From positions 1-31,676 of the forward strand of contig JAIRPA010000067.1 in NCBI GenBank assembly GCA_031257235.1: DNA of 31,676 nucleotides. The letters are read 5' to 3'. A program made the translations under genes and the position numbers. The DNA is from Burkholderiales bacterium (lineage in GTDB: Bacteria; Pseudomonadota; Gammaproteobacteria; Burkholderiales; Casimicrobiaceae). Below are positions 7,283 to 14,950 of the stretch, piece after piece (position 1 is the first letter of the stretch; the number at the start of each line of letters is the position of its first letter). The notes under the pieces were generated by a model. That model searched no databases, was not told the origin of the DNA, and saw nothing but the letters and a program-made list of their open reading frames with translations.

Positions 7283-8160
7283 TACATATACCCTTCTTTT
7301 CGTAATTGTTCTAACGTCCCGCCGCCTTCTTGATCTTGGGCGCGCCCCGATCGCTCGGCGATGTTTTTAAATTTACCGCTCACTAACTCCTCAATAATGT
7401 CTTTAGGCGTTTGGGCGGAAGACTCCACCGGTGAGGTGCAGGGGTAGCACCCCAACGAGCGATAACGAATGCCTTTCCCCTGATCGAAATAAATCGGAAT
7501 CACCGGAATTTTTTCTTTCTCGATGTATTCCCAAATCGTGAGTTCCGTCCAATCCAAAAGCGGATGAACACGCACATGGGTTTTGGGCGCAAACTCGGTT
7601 TTATAGAGATTCCACAATTCGGGAGGTTGAGACCCTGCATCCCATTCGCTACGTTCATCGCGTGCCGAAAACACGCGCTCTTTGGAGCGGCTGCCCTCTT
7701 CGTCACTGCGCACCCCGACAATCGCCGCCTGATAAGGCTCGGCATGATCATAGCTTTCCCAGCGATCGGCGCGATAATCGTAAACGCGCCGCGGCCATGT
7801 GCCGTCTAAGGTGTGATTCAACGCCTCGCTTTTAAGGGCTTTACAACATTCGATGCGCGTTTTCCCGTTTGGATACGTTTGTTGTTCACTCAACGCCTTT
7901 TGGTTTTGCCCCACGACCAAACGTAACTTCAAGGCTTTGGCAACCTGATCCCGATAAGTAATCATCTCCGGGATTTTAAGACTGGTGTCAATATGCAATA
8001 AATCAAACGGCACGTGTCCATAAAACGCCTTTTTGGCCAGCCACAACAATACCGTGCTGTCTTTGCCGATAGACCATAACATGCAGCACCGCTTGAATGA
8101 GCGATACGCCTCTCTGAGTATAAAGATACTTTGCGCTTCTAGTTTTTCGAGTTTATCCAT
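7282..8160 (-). CDS. cysD: Sulfate adenylyltransferase, catalytic subunit CysD
   Basis: Catalyses adenylation of sulfate to APS plus pyrophosphate, with CysN as partner. The PP-loop is SIGKDS (30-35) in place of the common SFGKDS or SGGKDS. Further family marks are LLHIDTSLKIPEMI, GVRSDEEGSRSKER and the C-terminal half LGCYPCTSPVES. The length of 292 residues is close to the usual 300. It belongs to the CysD subgroup of the PAPS-reductase fold and is not another reductase: it lies beside cysN, and the real reductase is the next gene upstream. Its ATG lies 8 nt inside the end of cysH. Confidence 0.95.
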   Translation of the reverse strand: MDKLEKLEAQSIFILREAYRSFKRCCMLWSIGKDSTVLLWLAKKAFYGHVPFDLLHIDTSLKIPEMITYRDQVAKALKLRLVVGQNQKALSEQQTYPNGKTRIECCKALKSEALNHTLDGTWPRRVYDYRADRWESYDHAEPYQAAIVGVRSDEEGSRSKERVFSARDERSEWDAGSQPPELWNLYKTEFAPKTHVRVHPLLDWTELTIWEYIEKEKIPVIPIYFDQGKGIRYRSLGCYPCTSPVESSAQTPKDIIEELVSGKFKNIAERSGRAQDQEGGGTLEQLRKEGYM

Positions 8161-8827
8161 GAGACTTCCTTGTGTGTAATCCGCATTCTTTATGTTCCGG
8201 GTTTTCCCACCACCAGCGACCGGCGCGAATGTCTTCGTTTGCCGCGATGGCGCGCGTGCAAGGCGCGCAACCGATGCTTCTAAAACCTTCCCGATACAAG
8301 GCGTTGTTCGGCAACGAATGCGCGTTCATATAATCCGTCACGGCATCCTCTGACCAATGAGCCAGCGGATTAAATTTTAAACATTGAAACGATTCATCGT
8401 ATTCGACGACATGTATGTTTTCGCGCGTCACGGATTGCGCCGCGCGAAGCCCGGTCACCCATGCGGTTTTTCCCGCAAGCGCACGCGCCAATGGGCGCAC
8501 CTTGCGCACGTTGCAACAACGCTTTCGGTTTTGCAAACTTGCCCGCATTGCCCATTCGTCGGCAAAATCGGCTTCCAAAGATCGAAGTTCGTGTTCATCC
8601 GGTGTATATCGGTGAATGGTTAAATTGAAGAAGGTTTCAATCTGACGATGCAGGTCAAGGCTTTCTTTGAAATGCCTGCCCGTGTCTAAGGTGAACACTT
8701 CAAAAGGGCGCGTCAAACGCTCTTTTAATAAATGAAGCACCACCACGTCTTCGGCTTGATAACTCAACGCTAACGCAATGTCGCCTTCTAATTTGTTCAA
8801 TAAATGAAAAGCAAGATCAAATGACAT
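8153..8827 (-). CDS. cysH: Assimilatory APS reductase, 4Fe-4S type
   Basis: Reduces adenylyl sulfate to sulfite and AMP. The iron-sulfur cysteines that separate APS reductases from PAPS reductases are all present: the CC pair at 104-105 (KRCCNVRK) and the CxxC at 187-190 (GCAPC). The catalytic cysteine is C215 in the ECGLH tail motif. Other marks are LSYQAEDVV (21-29), TLDTGR (46-51) and VTGLRAAQS (124-132). At 224 residues the length is typical. Presence of the cluster explains why no APS kinase gene accompanies cysDN: the route goes sulfate to APS to sulfite directly. Its end overlaps cysD by 8 nt and its start overlaps cysA by 11 nt. Confidence 0.95.
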   Translation of the reverse strand: MSFDLAFHLLNKLEGDIALALSYQAEDVVVLHLLKERLTRPFEVFTLDTGRHFKESLDLHRQIETFFNLTIHRYTPDEHELRSLEADFADEWAMRASLQNRKRCCNVRKVRPLARALAGKTAWVTGLRAAQSVTRENIHVVEYDESFQCLKFNPLAHWSEDAVTDYMNAHSLPNNALYREGFRSIGCAPCTRAIAANEDIRAGRWWWENPEHKECGLHTRKSHG

Positions 8828-9887
8828 AATCGCTCCATGTATTTTCGTCGTTATAATATTTTGCGTCTAAAATGGTGAAGTAAACATTATCGTTTAATTC
8901 AAGATTTAGCGCCCGCCATGATTTTTTCTCGATGTTGGCTTCAATGGTCTCATTGGATTGATAAGCATTTAAACCCACGCGAACACGATTGCCTAAGGCT
9001 TTGTATGAAATCACTTGGGCGGCAACCCCTTTCCCGCTTGGGTTGTCACGCGATAATTCGATGTCGTGCGGTCGCACAAAAAGTTGGGTTTGACCTGCAT
9101 GGTTAGAAGCGCTTGTCACGTCCGAGGCGCGCGTTTCTTCAAGGTGACGACGCCCGTGATAGAGATTGACATGCCCCATAAACCCATACACAAACGGATT
9201 GATCGGATGATCGTACACCTCTTCAGGCGAGCCTACCTGCTCCACCGCCCCTTGATTCAAAATCACGATTTGATCGGCCACTTCCAAAGCCTCTTCCTGA
9301 TCGTGCGTCACAAAAACGCTCGTTAAATGCGTTTCATCGTGAAGATAACGCAACCACCGCCGAAGCTCCTGCCGCACTTTGGCGTCCAACGCACCAAAAG
9401 GTTCATCCAACAATAAAACACGCGGCTCAACCGCCAACGCGCGCGCCAACGCCACCCGTTGCTTTTGGCCGCCGCTTAATTCTGACGGATAACGTTTTGC
9501 CATCGACTCTAATTGAACCATGGACAATAGTTTAAAAACCTTTTCTTTGATGATCTCTTTGGTAGGGCGCGTGGCGCGCGGACGAATATTCAACCCGAAG
9601 GCAACGTTATCGAATATCGTCATGTGTTTGAACAACGCATAATGCTGAAATACAAAACCGACTTTTCTTTGATTGATCGGTTGTCGCGTGATGTTCTCGC
9701 CAAAAAAATGCACCGACCCGCCATCGGGTTCTTCTAACCCCGCGATGATGCGCAAAAGCGTGGTTTTGCCTGAACCGGACGGACCCAATAATGCCGTCAA
9801 CGCCCCTTTTTCCAAGGTTAAATTGATATTTTTCAGCGCGTCAAACGATCCGAATTTTTTGTGGACATTCTCAATAGTAATACTCAT
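8817..9887 (-). CDS. cysA: Sulfate ABC transporter ATP-binding protein CysA
   Basis: Energises the sulfate importer formed with CysT and CysW. Walker A is GPSGSGKTT (35-43), the signature LSGGQ is at 137-141, Walker B is LLLDEP with D161-E162, and the switch histidine is H195 in VTHDQEEAL. The C-terminal portion (about 240-356) has the TOBE-like regulatory domain seen in CysA and MalK relatives (LFVRPHDIEL). The 356-residue length is normal. The start lies 10 nt downstream of cysW with a GGCAGGG-type ribosome site very close to the ATG. The gene context of sbp, cysT and cysW assigns sulfate or thiosulfate as substrate. Confidence 0.95.
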   Translation of the reverse strand: MSITIENVHKKFGSFDALKNINLTLEKGALTALLGPSGSGKTTLLRIIAGLEEPDGGSVHFFGENITRQPINQRKVGFVFQHYALFKHMTIFDNVAFGLNIRPRATRPTKEIIKEKVFKLLSMVQLESMAKRYPSELSGGQKQRVALARALAVEPRVLLLDEPFGALDAKVRQELRRWLRYLHDETHLTSVFVTHDQEEALEVADQIVILNQGAVEQVGSPEEVYDHPINPFVYGFMGHVNLYHGRRHLEETRASDVTSASNHAGQTQLFVRPHDIELSRDNPSGKGVAAQVISYKALGNRVRVGLNAYQSNETIEANIEKKSWRALNLELNDNVYFTILDAKYYNDENTWSDYVI

Positions 9888-9897
9888 ATCCCTGCCT

Positions 9898-10728
9898 TTA
9901 ATCTGATGCTTTCAAGCGCCGCTCCATGGCGGACTTTAATATTAGAGTGACAAACGCTAACAAGGTTAATAAACTTGCGGCGGCAAACGCGGCGGAAAAC
10001 GCATATTCATCAAACAAAAAACCGATGGTCAACGGCAAAGTGGTGGTCTCTCCGCGTATTAACCCGGAGACCACCGCCACCGCGCCATATTCACCGATGG
10101 CGCGCGCGTTGGTTAATATGATCCCGTACAAAAGCCCCCACTTGATGTTCGATAAAGTGATTTTAAAAAATGTTTGTAGCCCGCTTGCGCCTAATGTTAA
10201 TGCGGCTTCTTCATCGTCGTTACCCAATGATTCCATCAACGGAATTAACGTGCGCGCAATGAACGGAAACGTCACAAACGTGGTGGCCAGAATAATTCCG
10301 GGCAACGCAAAGACAATTTTTATGTCCATGCTTTGCAACCAACGCCCCAACCCTCCATGCGCGCCGAACAACAAGACAAACATCAAACCCGCGATCACCG
10401 GCGATACGGCAAACGGCAATTCAATCAAGGTGGTCAAGGCTTTTTTGCCGCGAAAAGAATACTTGGCGATGGACCACGCAAGCAGAGTGCCGAATATCGT
10501 ATTGATCGGCACGCAAACGAGCGCCACTGTTAAGGTTAGCCGGATGGAGGACAACACCTCCGGCGAGGTGACGGCTTTTTTATAGACCGCCACGCCCGAA
10601 CGAAACGCTTCCGAGAATATCGTATAAAGCGGCAAGACAATAAAGACCGCCAAAAAGCCCAGGGTGATTAAAATACCCGCGCGTTTGACCCACAACGATT
10701 CATTGGCAAAGGAAGTTTTTTGCATCAT
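9898..10728 (-). CDS. cysW: Sulfate ABC transporter permease CysW
   Basis: Inner-membrane permease with six hydrophobic segments. The EAA loop that docks to CysA is visible as EEAALTLGASGLQTFFKITL. NARAIGEYGAVAVVSG near the end is a sulfate/molybdate permease hallmark. The frame could begin at 10755, but the ATG at 10728 overlaps the cysT stop as ATGA and has GGAG eight bases upstream, whereas the upstream ATG has no ribosome site. I therefore chose 10728 (276 residues). The partners cysT (upstream) and cysA (downstream) follow the usual cysTWA order. Confidence 0.94.
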   Translation of the reverse strand: MMQKTSFANESLWVKRAGILITLGFLAVFIVLPLYTIFSEAFRSGVAVYKKAVTSPEVLSSIRLTLTVALVCVPINTIFGTLLAWSIAKYSFRGKKALTTLIELPFAVSPVIAGLMFVLLFGAHGGLGRWLQSMDIKIVFALPGIILATTFVTFPFIARTLIPLMESLGNDDEEAALTLGASGLQTFFKITLSNIKWGLLYGIILTNARAIGEYGAVAVVSGLIRGETTTLPLTIGFLFDEYAFSAAFAAASLLTLLAFVTLILKSAMERRLKASD

Positions 10729-11558
10729 GTTGAAGACTCCCTTTTTTTCATCCACGATTGAAGTGCGTTGATGATGAATAACAATATAAACGCTAACACT
10801 AACATCATGGTGCCCAACGCCGCCGCGCCCGTGTAATCAAATTGCAATAATTTTTTGACGATTAAAAGCGGCACGATCTCGGTTTGAAACGGCATGTTGC
10901 TGGAGATAAAGATAATGGTTGCGTATTCGCCGATTCCCCGCGCAAACGCCAACGCCATGCCGGTCAGCCATGCGGGCATGATCGCCGGAAAAATAATTTT
11001 TAATAATCGTTGCCTTGTGTTTGCGCCCAAACTCACGGCGGCTTCTTCCACTTCTTTATCCAAGGCTTTAATCACCGGTTGCAAGGTGCGAACCACAAAC
11101 GGAAACCCGATGAAGATCAACGCAATCACAATGCCGGCTTTGGATAAGGCAATATCCCAACCTAACGGAGTTAATACTTTTCCCAATACTCCGTTTTTAG
11201 AAAACATCACCGCCAATGCAATCCCCGCGACTGCCGTGGGAATTGCAAAAGGCAGATCAATGGCCGCGTCGATGATGCGTTGTCCGATGAAGCGATAACG
11301 CGTTAATGTCCACGCGATGACCAACCCGAACATTCCCGCGATCAGCGCGGCCATGCCTGCGGAGACAAAGGACACGTAAAACGCGGATAAAACGCGCCTG
11401 TCTGTTAATATGTGAACCATTTCGCCCCATGAGAGACGCGCCGCGTATAAGGTCAACGCCGCCAACGGTATCAACAATAATAGTGAGAGATAGGTGAGCG
11501 ACAAACCCAGCGTGATCCCAAAGCCGGGCAAAGCGGATTTTGTTTTAATGATTTTCAT
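10725..11558 (-). CDS. cysT: Sulfate ABC transporter permease CysT (CysU)
   Basis: The second inner-membrane permease of the sulfate importer, 277 residues with about six membrane segments. The CysA-contact loop is EEAAVSLGANTRQRLLKI, and the sulfate-permease motif FARGIGEYATIIFISSN follows. It lies 25 nt downstream of sbp. No good Shine-Dalgarno sequence is visible ahead of the ATG, so coupling to sbp translation is likely. Together with CysW it forms the heterodimeric channel that accepts sulfate from the periplasmic binding protein. Confidence 0.94.
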   Translation of the reverse strand: MKIIKTKSALPGFGITLGLSLTYLSLLLLIPLAALTLYAARLSWGEMVHILTDRRVLSAFYVSFVSAGMAALIAGMFGLVIAWTLTRYRFIGQRIIDAAIDLPFAIPTAVAGIALAVMFSKNGVLGKVLTPLGWDIALSKAGIVIALIFIGFPFVVRTLQPVIKALDKEVEEAAVSLGANTRQRLLKIIFPAIMPAWLTGMALAFARGIGEYATIIFISSNMPFQTEIVPLLIVKKLLQFDYTGAAALGTMMLVLAFILLFIINALQSWMKKRESST

Positions 11559-11583
11559 GGCGTTTTGGGATCACGTTGCCGGA

Positions 11584-12627
11584 TTATTTGGACGGCTGAT
11601 AAATGCGGTCAAATTCTCCGCCGTCGGCAAAATGTTTTTTTTGCGCGGCGTGCCAACCGCCAAACACTTCGTCAATCGTGATTAACGATACTTTCGGAAA
11701 TTGATTTTCAAATGATTTGGCAACGTCGGGATCACGCGGACGATAATAGTTTTTGGCGGCGATGGTTTGCCCTTCTTTAGAATATAAGTATTCTAAATAG
11801 GCTTTGGCGACTTCCGTGGTTTTCTTTTTTTCGGTGACTTGATCCACCCAAGCCACTGTCGGTTCGGCTAATATGGATAAGCTCGGCACCACAATTTCAA
11901 ATTGATCTTTGCCGAGTTCGTCAATCGCCAAAAAGGCTTCGTTTTCCCATGCCAACAAAACATCCCCGATCCCGCGACGAACAAACGTATTGGTCGAGCC
12001 GCGCGCGCCGGAATCCAACACCGGGACGTTTTTAAAGATCGCTTTCACAAATTCGCGTGTTTTGTCTTCATTGCCGAATTTTTTGAGCCCGTACCCCCAC
12101 GCCGCCAGATAATTCCACCGCGCCCCGCCGGAGGTTTTGGGGTCAGGCGTGATGACTTTAATGTCACTGCGTGTTAAATCGTCCCAATCTTTGATTTTTT
12201 TCGGATTGCCCGCGCGAACCAAAAACACAATCGTTGACGTGTAAGGCGCGCTGTTGTTTTTCAAGCGCGTCTGCCAATCCGCCGGCAGTTTTTTGGTTTT
12301 TTCGGCAATCGCGTCAATGTCGTACGCCAGCGCCAGCGTCACCACGTCTGCGTCCAAGCCGTCAATCACGCTGCGCGCCTGTCCGCCCGACCCGCCGTGC
12401 GACTGTTTAATGATGACTTCATTTCCCGTTTGGGCTTTGTAATGCTTTTGGAAGGCTTCGTTGTAAGCGCGATAAAGCTCACGCGTCGGATCATACGAAA
12501 CATTCAAAAGCTCGTAGGACGCGGCAAATGCCGTCGTCGCAAAGAAGAATCCCGCAATAATGCCTATCGCGCCTTTTAACACCGGCGCGATGAGCCCTTT
12601 TTTTACTCCTGCTGATTGATGAATCAT
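11584..12627 (-). CDS. sbp: Periplasmic sulfate-binding protein
   Basis: The first gene of the 12-gene sulfate operon. An N-terminal signal peptide has basic residues, a hydrophobic core (GAIGIIAGFFFATTAFA) and a likely cut after A35 before ASYELLNVSYD. The mature protein begins with the family motif NVSYDPTRELY and contains QSHGGSGGQARSVIDGLDADVV, which holds the oxyanion-binding region, and ITPDPKTSGGARWNYLAAW. The length of 347 residues is typical of Sbp/CysP. Sulfate and thiosulfate binders are hard to tell apart by eye; sulfate is favoured by the APS genes downstream. AAGGG lies 7 nt before the ATG. A perfect inverted repeat lies 54 nt upstream. Confidence 0.93.
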   Translation of the reverse strand: MIHQSAGVKKGLIAPVLKGAIGIIAGFFFATTAFAASYELLNVSYDPTRELYRAYNEAFQKHYKAQTGNEVIIKQSHGGSGGQARSVIDGLDADVVTLALAYDIDAIAEKTKKLPADWQTRLKNNSAPYTSTIVFLVRAGNPKKIKDWDDLTRSDIKVITPDPKTSGGARWNYLAAWGYGLKKFGNEDKTREFVKAIFKNVPVLDSGARGSTNTFVRRGIGDVLLAWENEAFLAIDELGKDQFEIVVPSLSILAEPTVAWVDQVTEKKKTTEVAKAYLEYLYSKEGQTIAAKNYYRPRDPDVAKSFENQFPKVSLITIDEVFGGWHAAQKKHFADGGEFDRIYQPSK

Positions 12628-12680
12628 GGCAACACCCTTTACATGTCAATTAAAGATAACCACTCGAACTCTTAAAACAT

Positions 12681-12700
12681 AGTAAACCATATTGTTTACT
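12681..12700. promoter_or_regulatory. Candidate operator upstream of sbp
   Basis: AGTAAAC-N6-GTTTACT is a perfect 7-bp inverted repeat in an AT-rich stretch, 54-73 nt before the sbp start. It is the only strong dyad between sbp and repeat copy 2. Position and symmetry suit a dimeric regulator of the sulfate operon, such as a LysR-type protein, but the regulator is not in the window and the assignment is inferred. Confidence 0.45.
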
Positions 12701-12744
12701 TTTTGTATTCTGACGTTTTATTTTTGGGGTGTCAAGGGGGGGCA

Positions 12745-13080
12745 GGTATCAGGAATCAGAAGTCAGGAATCAGGGAGTTCGGCAAAAAGTAAAAACCTAC
12801 TTTTTGCCGGTCATGATTTGCAAAAAAGTACGGGCAAAGCCCGATACTTTTTTGCAAAAACGACGATAAAACCGGATTGCGGATCAAGTCCGCAATGACG
12901 CCGCCTAAAGGCGGCGTGTGGGTTTCAGGGATCAGGGATCAGAGCTCGTCATTCTGCGCGTAGCGAAGCGAAAGCAAGCGAAGTCGCAGAATCCACACCG
13001 CCTTTTCCTCAAAAAATCGTCGGGGTCCCCCCGCGATTTTTTTGGAAATTTCAACCGGCAAAAAGTACCCCTTTTGCCGA
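12745..13080. repeat. Composite hairpin repeat, copy 2
   Basis: In order: tandem TCAGGAATCAG units; hairpin CGGCAAAAAGTA/TACTTTTTGCCG (12780-12809); a 19-bp hairpin with a bulged A at 12844 (12817-12858); ATTGCGGA/TCCGCAAT (12876-12896); CGCCGCC/GGCGGCG (12899-12916); more TCAGGGATCAG; the ATTCTGCG/CGCAGAAT module (12951-12992); a bulged A6...T6 hairpin (13011-13043); and the end hairpin CGGCAAAA/TTTTGCCG (13057-13079). It fills the gap between sbp and rplI. Its left 78 nt (12777-12854) match the reverse complement of 29792-29869 with one difference. Confidence 0.75.
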
Positions 13081-13083
13081 ATA

Positions 13084-13112
13084 AAAAAACGCGGCATTGC
13101 GCCGCGTTTTTT
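13084..13112 (-). terminator. Intrinsic terminator of the rpsF-rplI operon
   Basis: The stem joins 13084-13095 to 13101-13112: a GCGGC/GCCGC core flanked by a run of A on one side and T on the other, with a 5-nt loop. It sits 19-47 nt past the rplI stop. On the minus strand the hairpin is followed by a U run, the layout of a Rho-independent terminator. Confidence 0.8.
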
Positions 13113-13130
13113 GGATCACTTGTCAAAACA

Positions 13131-13589
13131 TTACCGCGATACGGTTTCACCCAAAACACTGACGTTAATGTTGACTAAGACATCGGTATGCAACTGCAAC
13201 GCCACCTGATGATCGCCGATTTGTTTCAACGGACCTTCGGGCAGACGCACCATGTTTCTTTCCAAAGAAAAGCCGCTGCCTTTGAGCGCGTCCACAATGT
13301 CGGCATTGGTCACGGAACCGAACAACCGACCATCCACGCCCGCGCGTTGAACGATTTGCACCGTCAACCCTTCAAGTTTGCCGGCAAGTTCGGTGGCTTG
13401 CGCCAATTTACCCGCGGCAAGCTGCTCCAACTCTGCGCGTTTTTCTTCCAAAAGTTTGATGTTTTCCGGCGTGGCGCGCTTTGCTTTGCCTTGCGGGATC
13501 AAAAAATTGCGCGCATAGCCGGGTTTGACTTTAACCACGTCGCCCAATGCGCCGACATTGACGATTTTTTCAAGCAATATAACCTGCAT
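13131..13589 (-). CDS. rplI: Ribosomal protein bL9
   Basis: A 152-residue large-subunit protein. It starts with the diagnostic MQVILLEKIVNVGALGDVV and continues KPGYARNFLIPQGKA, the N-terminal rRNA-binding domain. A long helix (about 45-75) leads to the C-terminal domain (RAGVDGRLFGSVTNADIVDAL). It is the last gene of rpsF-priB-rpsR-rplI, 8 nt after rpsR, with a GGAGG-type ribosome site (TAGGAGGCAAC) before the ATG and a terminator behind. Confidence 0.98.
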   Translation of the reverse strand: MQVILLEKIVNVGALGDVVKVKPGYARNFLIPQGKAKRATPENIKLLEEKRAELEQLAAGKLAQATELAGKLEGLTVQIVQRAGVDGRLFGSVTNADIVDALKGSGFSLERNMVRLPEGPLKQIGDHQVALQLHTDVLVNINVSVLGETVSR

Positions 13590-13597
13590 GTTGCCTC

Positions 13598-13888
13598 CTA
13601 CGAATGATGACGATCAGTGTATGGCAACAACGCCAAAAACTGCGCGCGTTTGATTGCGGTGGAAAGCTGACGTTGATAACGCGCTTTCGTTCCGGTGATG
13701 CGAGCCGGCATAATTTTGCCGTTCTCTTGAAGGTATTCCTTCAAAACATCCACATCTTTGTAGTCAATTTGTTTGACCTTTTCCATCGTAAAACGACAGA
13801 ATCTTTTCCGCTTGAAAAGCGGATTCCCGCGATCGCGGTTTTGTTGCTTGTCGGCATCTTTGCCTTTTCTTCCCATCATACGAGCCAT
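13598..13888 (-). CDS. rpsR: Ribosomal protein bS18
   Basis: Small-subunit protein that pairs with bS6. The core FKRKRFCRFTMEKVKQIDYK, KIMPARITGTKARYQRQL and the tail ALLPYTDRH are classic S18. The frame is open to 13930, but the ATG at 13888 has GAGG eight bases upstream and begins MARMMGRKGKD, so I use it (96 residues, about 20 longer than short S18 proteins owing to a basic N-terminal extension). It follows priB by 25 nt. Confidence 0.96.
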   Translation of the reverse strand: MARMMGRKGKDADKQQNRDRGNPLFKRKRFCRFTMEKVKQIDYKDVDVLKEYLQENGKIMPARITGTKARYQRQLSTAIKRAQFLALLPYTDRHHS

Positions 13889-13913
13889 TTTGTTTTCCTC
13901 TCGTTTCAATAAT

Positions 13914-14207
13914 TTATTCGATAACCTCAAATGCTGTTAAATGCAGTCTTAATGTTGACGCGGTTTTTGAGCGACGACACAAAAAACCCTCACAATGCAA
14001 TTTTTTATGTTCCTCAACGCGCTGTAGCGCTAAAGCCATTTGCCCGAAAGCGACAGCCGTGATTTCAAAAGAAACCTGCCTTGCCTCCCCTTCTTCCGTC
14101 TGTTGGGATTCGTGCGTGAATGTGACTTCCAGCGCTTCAATCCCCGCCGCCGTGTAGCGCAATGCCTTTTTTTGGGCAAGGATCACGTCGACGATTAACC
14201 GGTTCAT
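13914..14207 (-). CDS. priB: Primosomal replication protein PriB
   Basis: A 97-residue single-domain OB-fold protein that helps restart stalled replication forks with PriA, and that also binds single-stranded DNA. Sequence support is moderate (NRLIVDVILAQKKALRYTAAGI...LEVTF, VSFEITAVAFG, CEGFLCRRSKTASTLRLHLTAFE). The location between rpsF and rpsR makes the call firm, because this gene order is conserved in beta- and gammaproteobacteria. It supports placing the organism there. Confidence 0.92.
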   Translation of the reverse strand: MNRLIVDVILAQKKALRYTAAGIEALEVTFTHESQQTEEGEARQVSFEITAVAFGQMALALQRVEEHKKLHCEGFLCRRSKTASTLRLHLTAFEVIE

Positions 14208-14234
14208 GGGGCGACCCGCTTCAACAATAAGCGT

Positions 14235-14666
14235 TTAAGCGTTTGTGGCTTCCTCCTGCGATTCTTCCGCCGCCGATTTCAAATCGACAGAGCCGACCTC
14301 CGGCTCTTCAACCGAAACGTCGGATGGCTTCTCGGTTGGTTTGGGCTTGCCTTCACGCATCATCACGGAAGGTGTGGTCACCGCTTCTTCCATAGAAACG
14401 ATTAAATGACGCAACACGGCATCGTTAAATTTGAATGCGTGCTCTAATTCAGACAGGGTTTCGTTGTCGCATTCGATGTTCAACAACACGTAATGCGCTT
14501 TGTGCAGTTTTTGAATGGAGTAGGCCATTTGGCGACGCCCCCAATCTTCAACGCGATGAATGCGTCCACTGCGCGATTCCACCATAGTGCGGTAACGCTC
14601 AATCATTGCGGGCACTTGCTCACTTTGATCGGGATGGACGATAAAAACAATTTCATAATGACGCAT
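14235..14666 (-). CDS. rpsF: Ribosomal protein bS6
   Basis: First gene of the operon. The start MRHYEIVFIVHPDQSEQVPA and the following WGRRQMAYSIQKLHKAHYVL are typical of S6. The core ends near residue 100. The remaining 40 or so residues form an acidic tail rich in Glu, Ser and Pro, as in glutamate-extended S6 proteins, although without a poly-Glu run. The frame is open to 14714, but the ATG at 14666 has AGGAG eight bases upstream and matches the family start. Length is 143 residues. Confidence 0.96.
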   Translation of the reverse strand: MRHYEIVFIVHPDQSEQVPAMIERYRTMVESRSGRIHRVEDWGRRQMAYSIQKLHKAHYVLLNIECDNETLSELEHAFKFNDAVLRHLIVSMEEAVTTPSVMMREGKPKPTEKPSDVSVEEPEVGSVDLKSAAEESQEEATNA

Positions 14667-14697
14667 GTAAGTTTCTCCTTTCGGTCTAATCAACGAA

Positions 14698-14720
14698 GGT
14701 TGATTGCCTATCAATCAACC
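14698..14720 (-). promoter_or_regulatory. Hairpin in the rpsF mRNA leader
   Basis: GGTTGATTG and CAATCAACC form a perfect 9-bp stem with a 5-nt loop, 32-54 nt before the rpsF start and inside the leader expected from the promoter at 14768-14796. Leaders of rpsF operons often hold an S6:S18-binding structure for feedback control. This hairpin is placed to do that, but I cannot match the known consensus by eye. Confidence 0.4.
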
Positions 14721-14767
14721 TCTTTAGGCTACCCCGATGCGTAACGGGTGCAGCAAGGGAACTGCGG

Positions 14768-14796
14768 ATTTTAGCGGTTTGCCGCGCTTTCCGCAA
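14768..14796 (-). promoter_or_regulatory. Sigma-70-type promoter of the rpsF operon
   Basis: On the minus strand TTGCGG (14791-14796) and TAAAAT (14768-14773) are separated by exactly 17 nt. Transcription would start near 14761 and give a leader of about 95 nt before rpsF. Confidence 0.65.
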
Positions 14797-14844
14797 GTAG
14801 CACTCGCCCCAAAAGGTTTAGCCTGACGGGGGTTTGCGCTTTTC

Positions 14845-14939
14845 GGGACGGACAAGTCCGTCCCCGACGCAAAAAAGTAACCGGCTTCGCCGGTACTTTT
14901 TTGGAAATATCAACCGGCAAAAAGTACTACTTTTTGCCG
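14845..14939. repeat. Composite hairpin repeat, copy 3 (short form)
   Basis: Three hairpins only: GGGACGGA/TCCGTCCC (14845-14864); a bulged A6...T6 hairpin with CCGGC/GCCGG core and a bulged A at 14880 (14871-14902); and CGGCAAAAAGT/ACTTTTTGCCG (14915-14939). The last one lies 12 nt beyond the pntB stop codon, so the copy doubles as the pntB 3' end and is a plausible terminator. Confidence 0.7.
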
Positions 14940-14950
14940 AACCCTCCGAA

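Noticed and set aside
9926..10585. A 219-codon plus-strand frame opposite cysW
   Set aside because: It is the antisense of a well-supported permease gene, with biased composition, no ribosome site and no recognisable motif.
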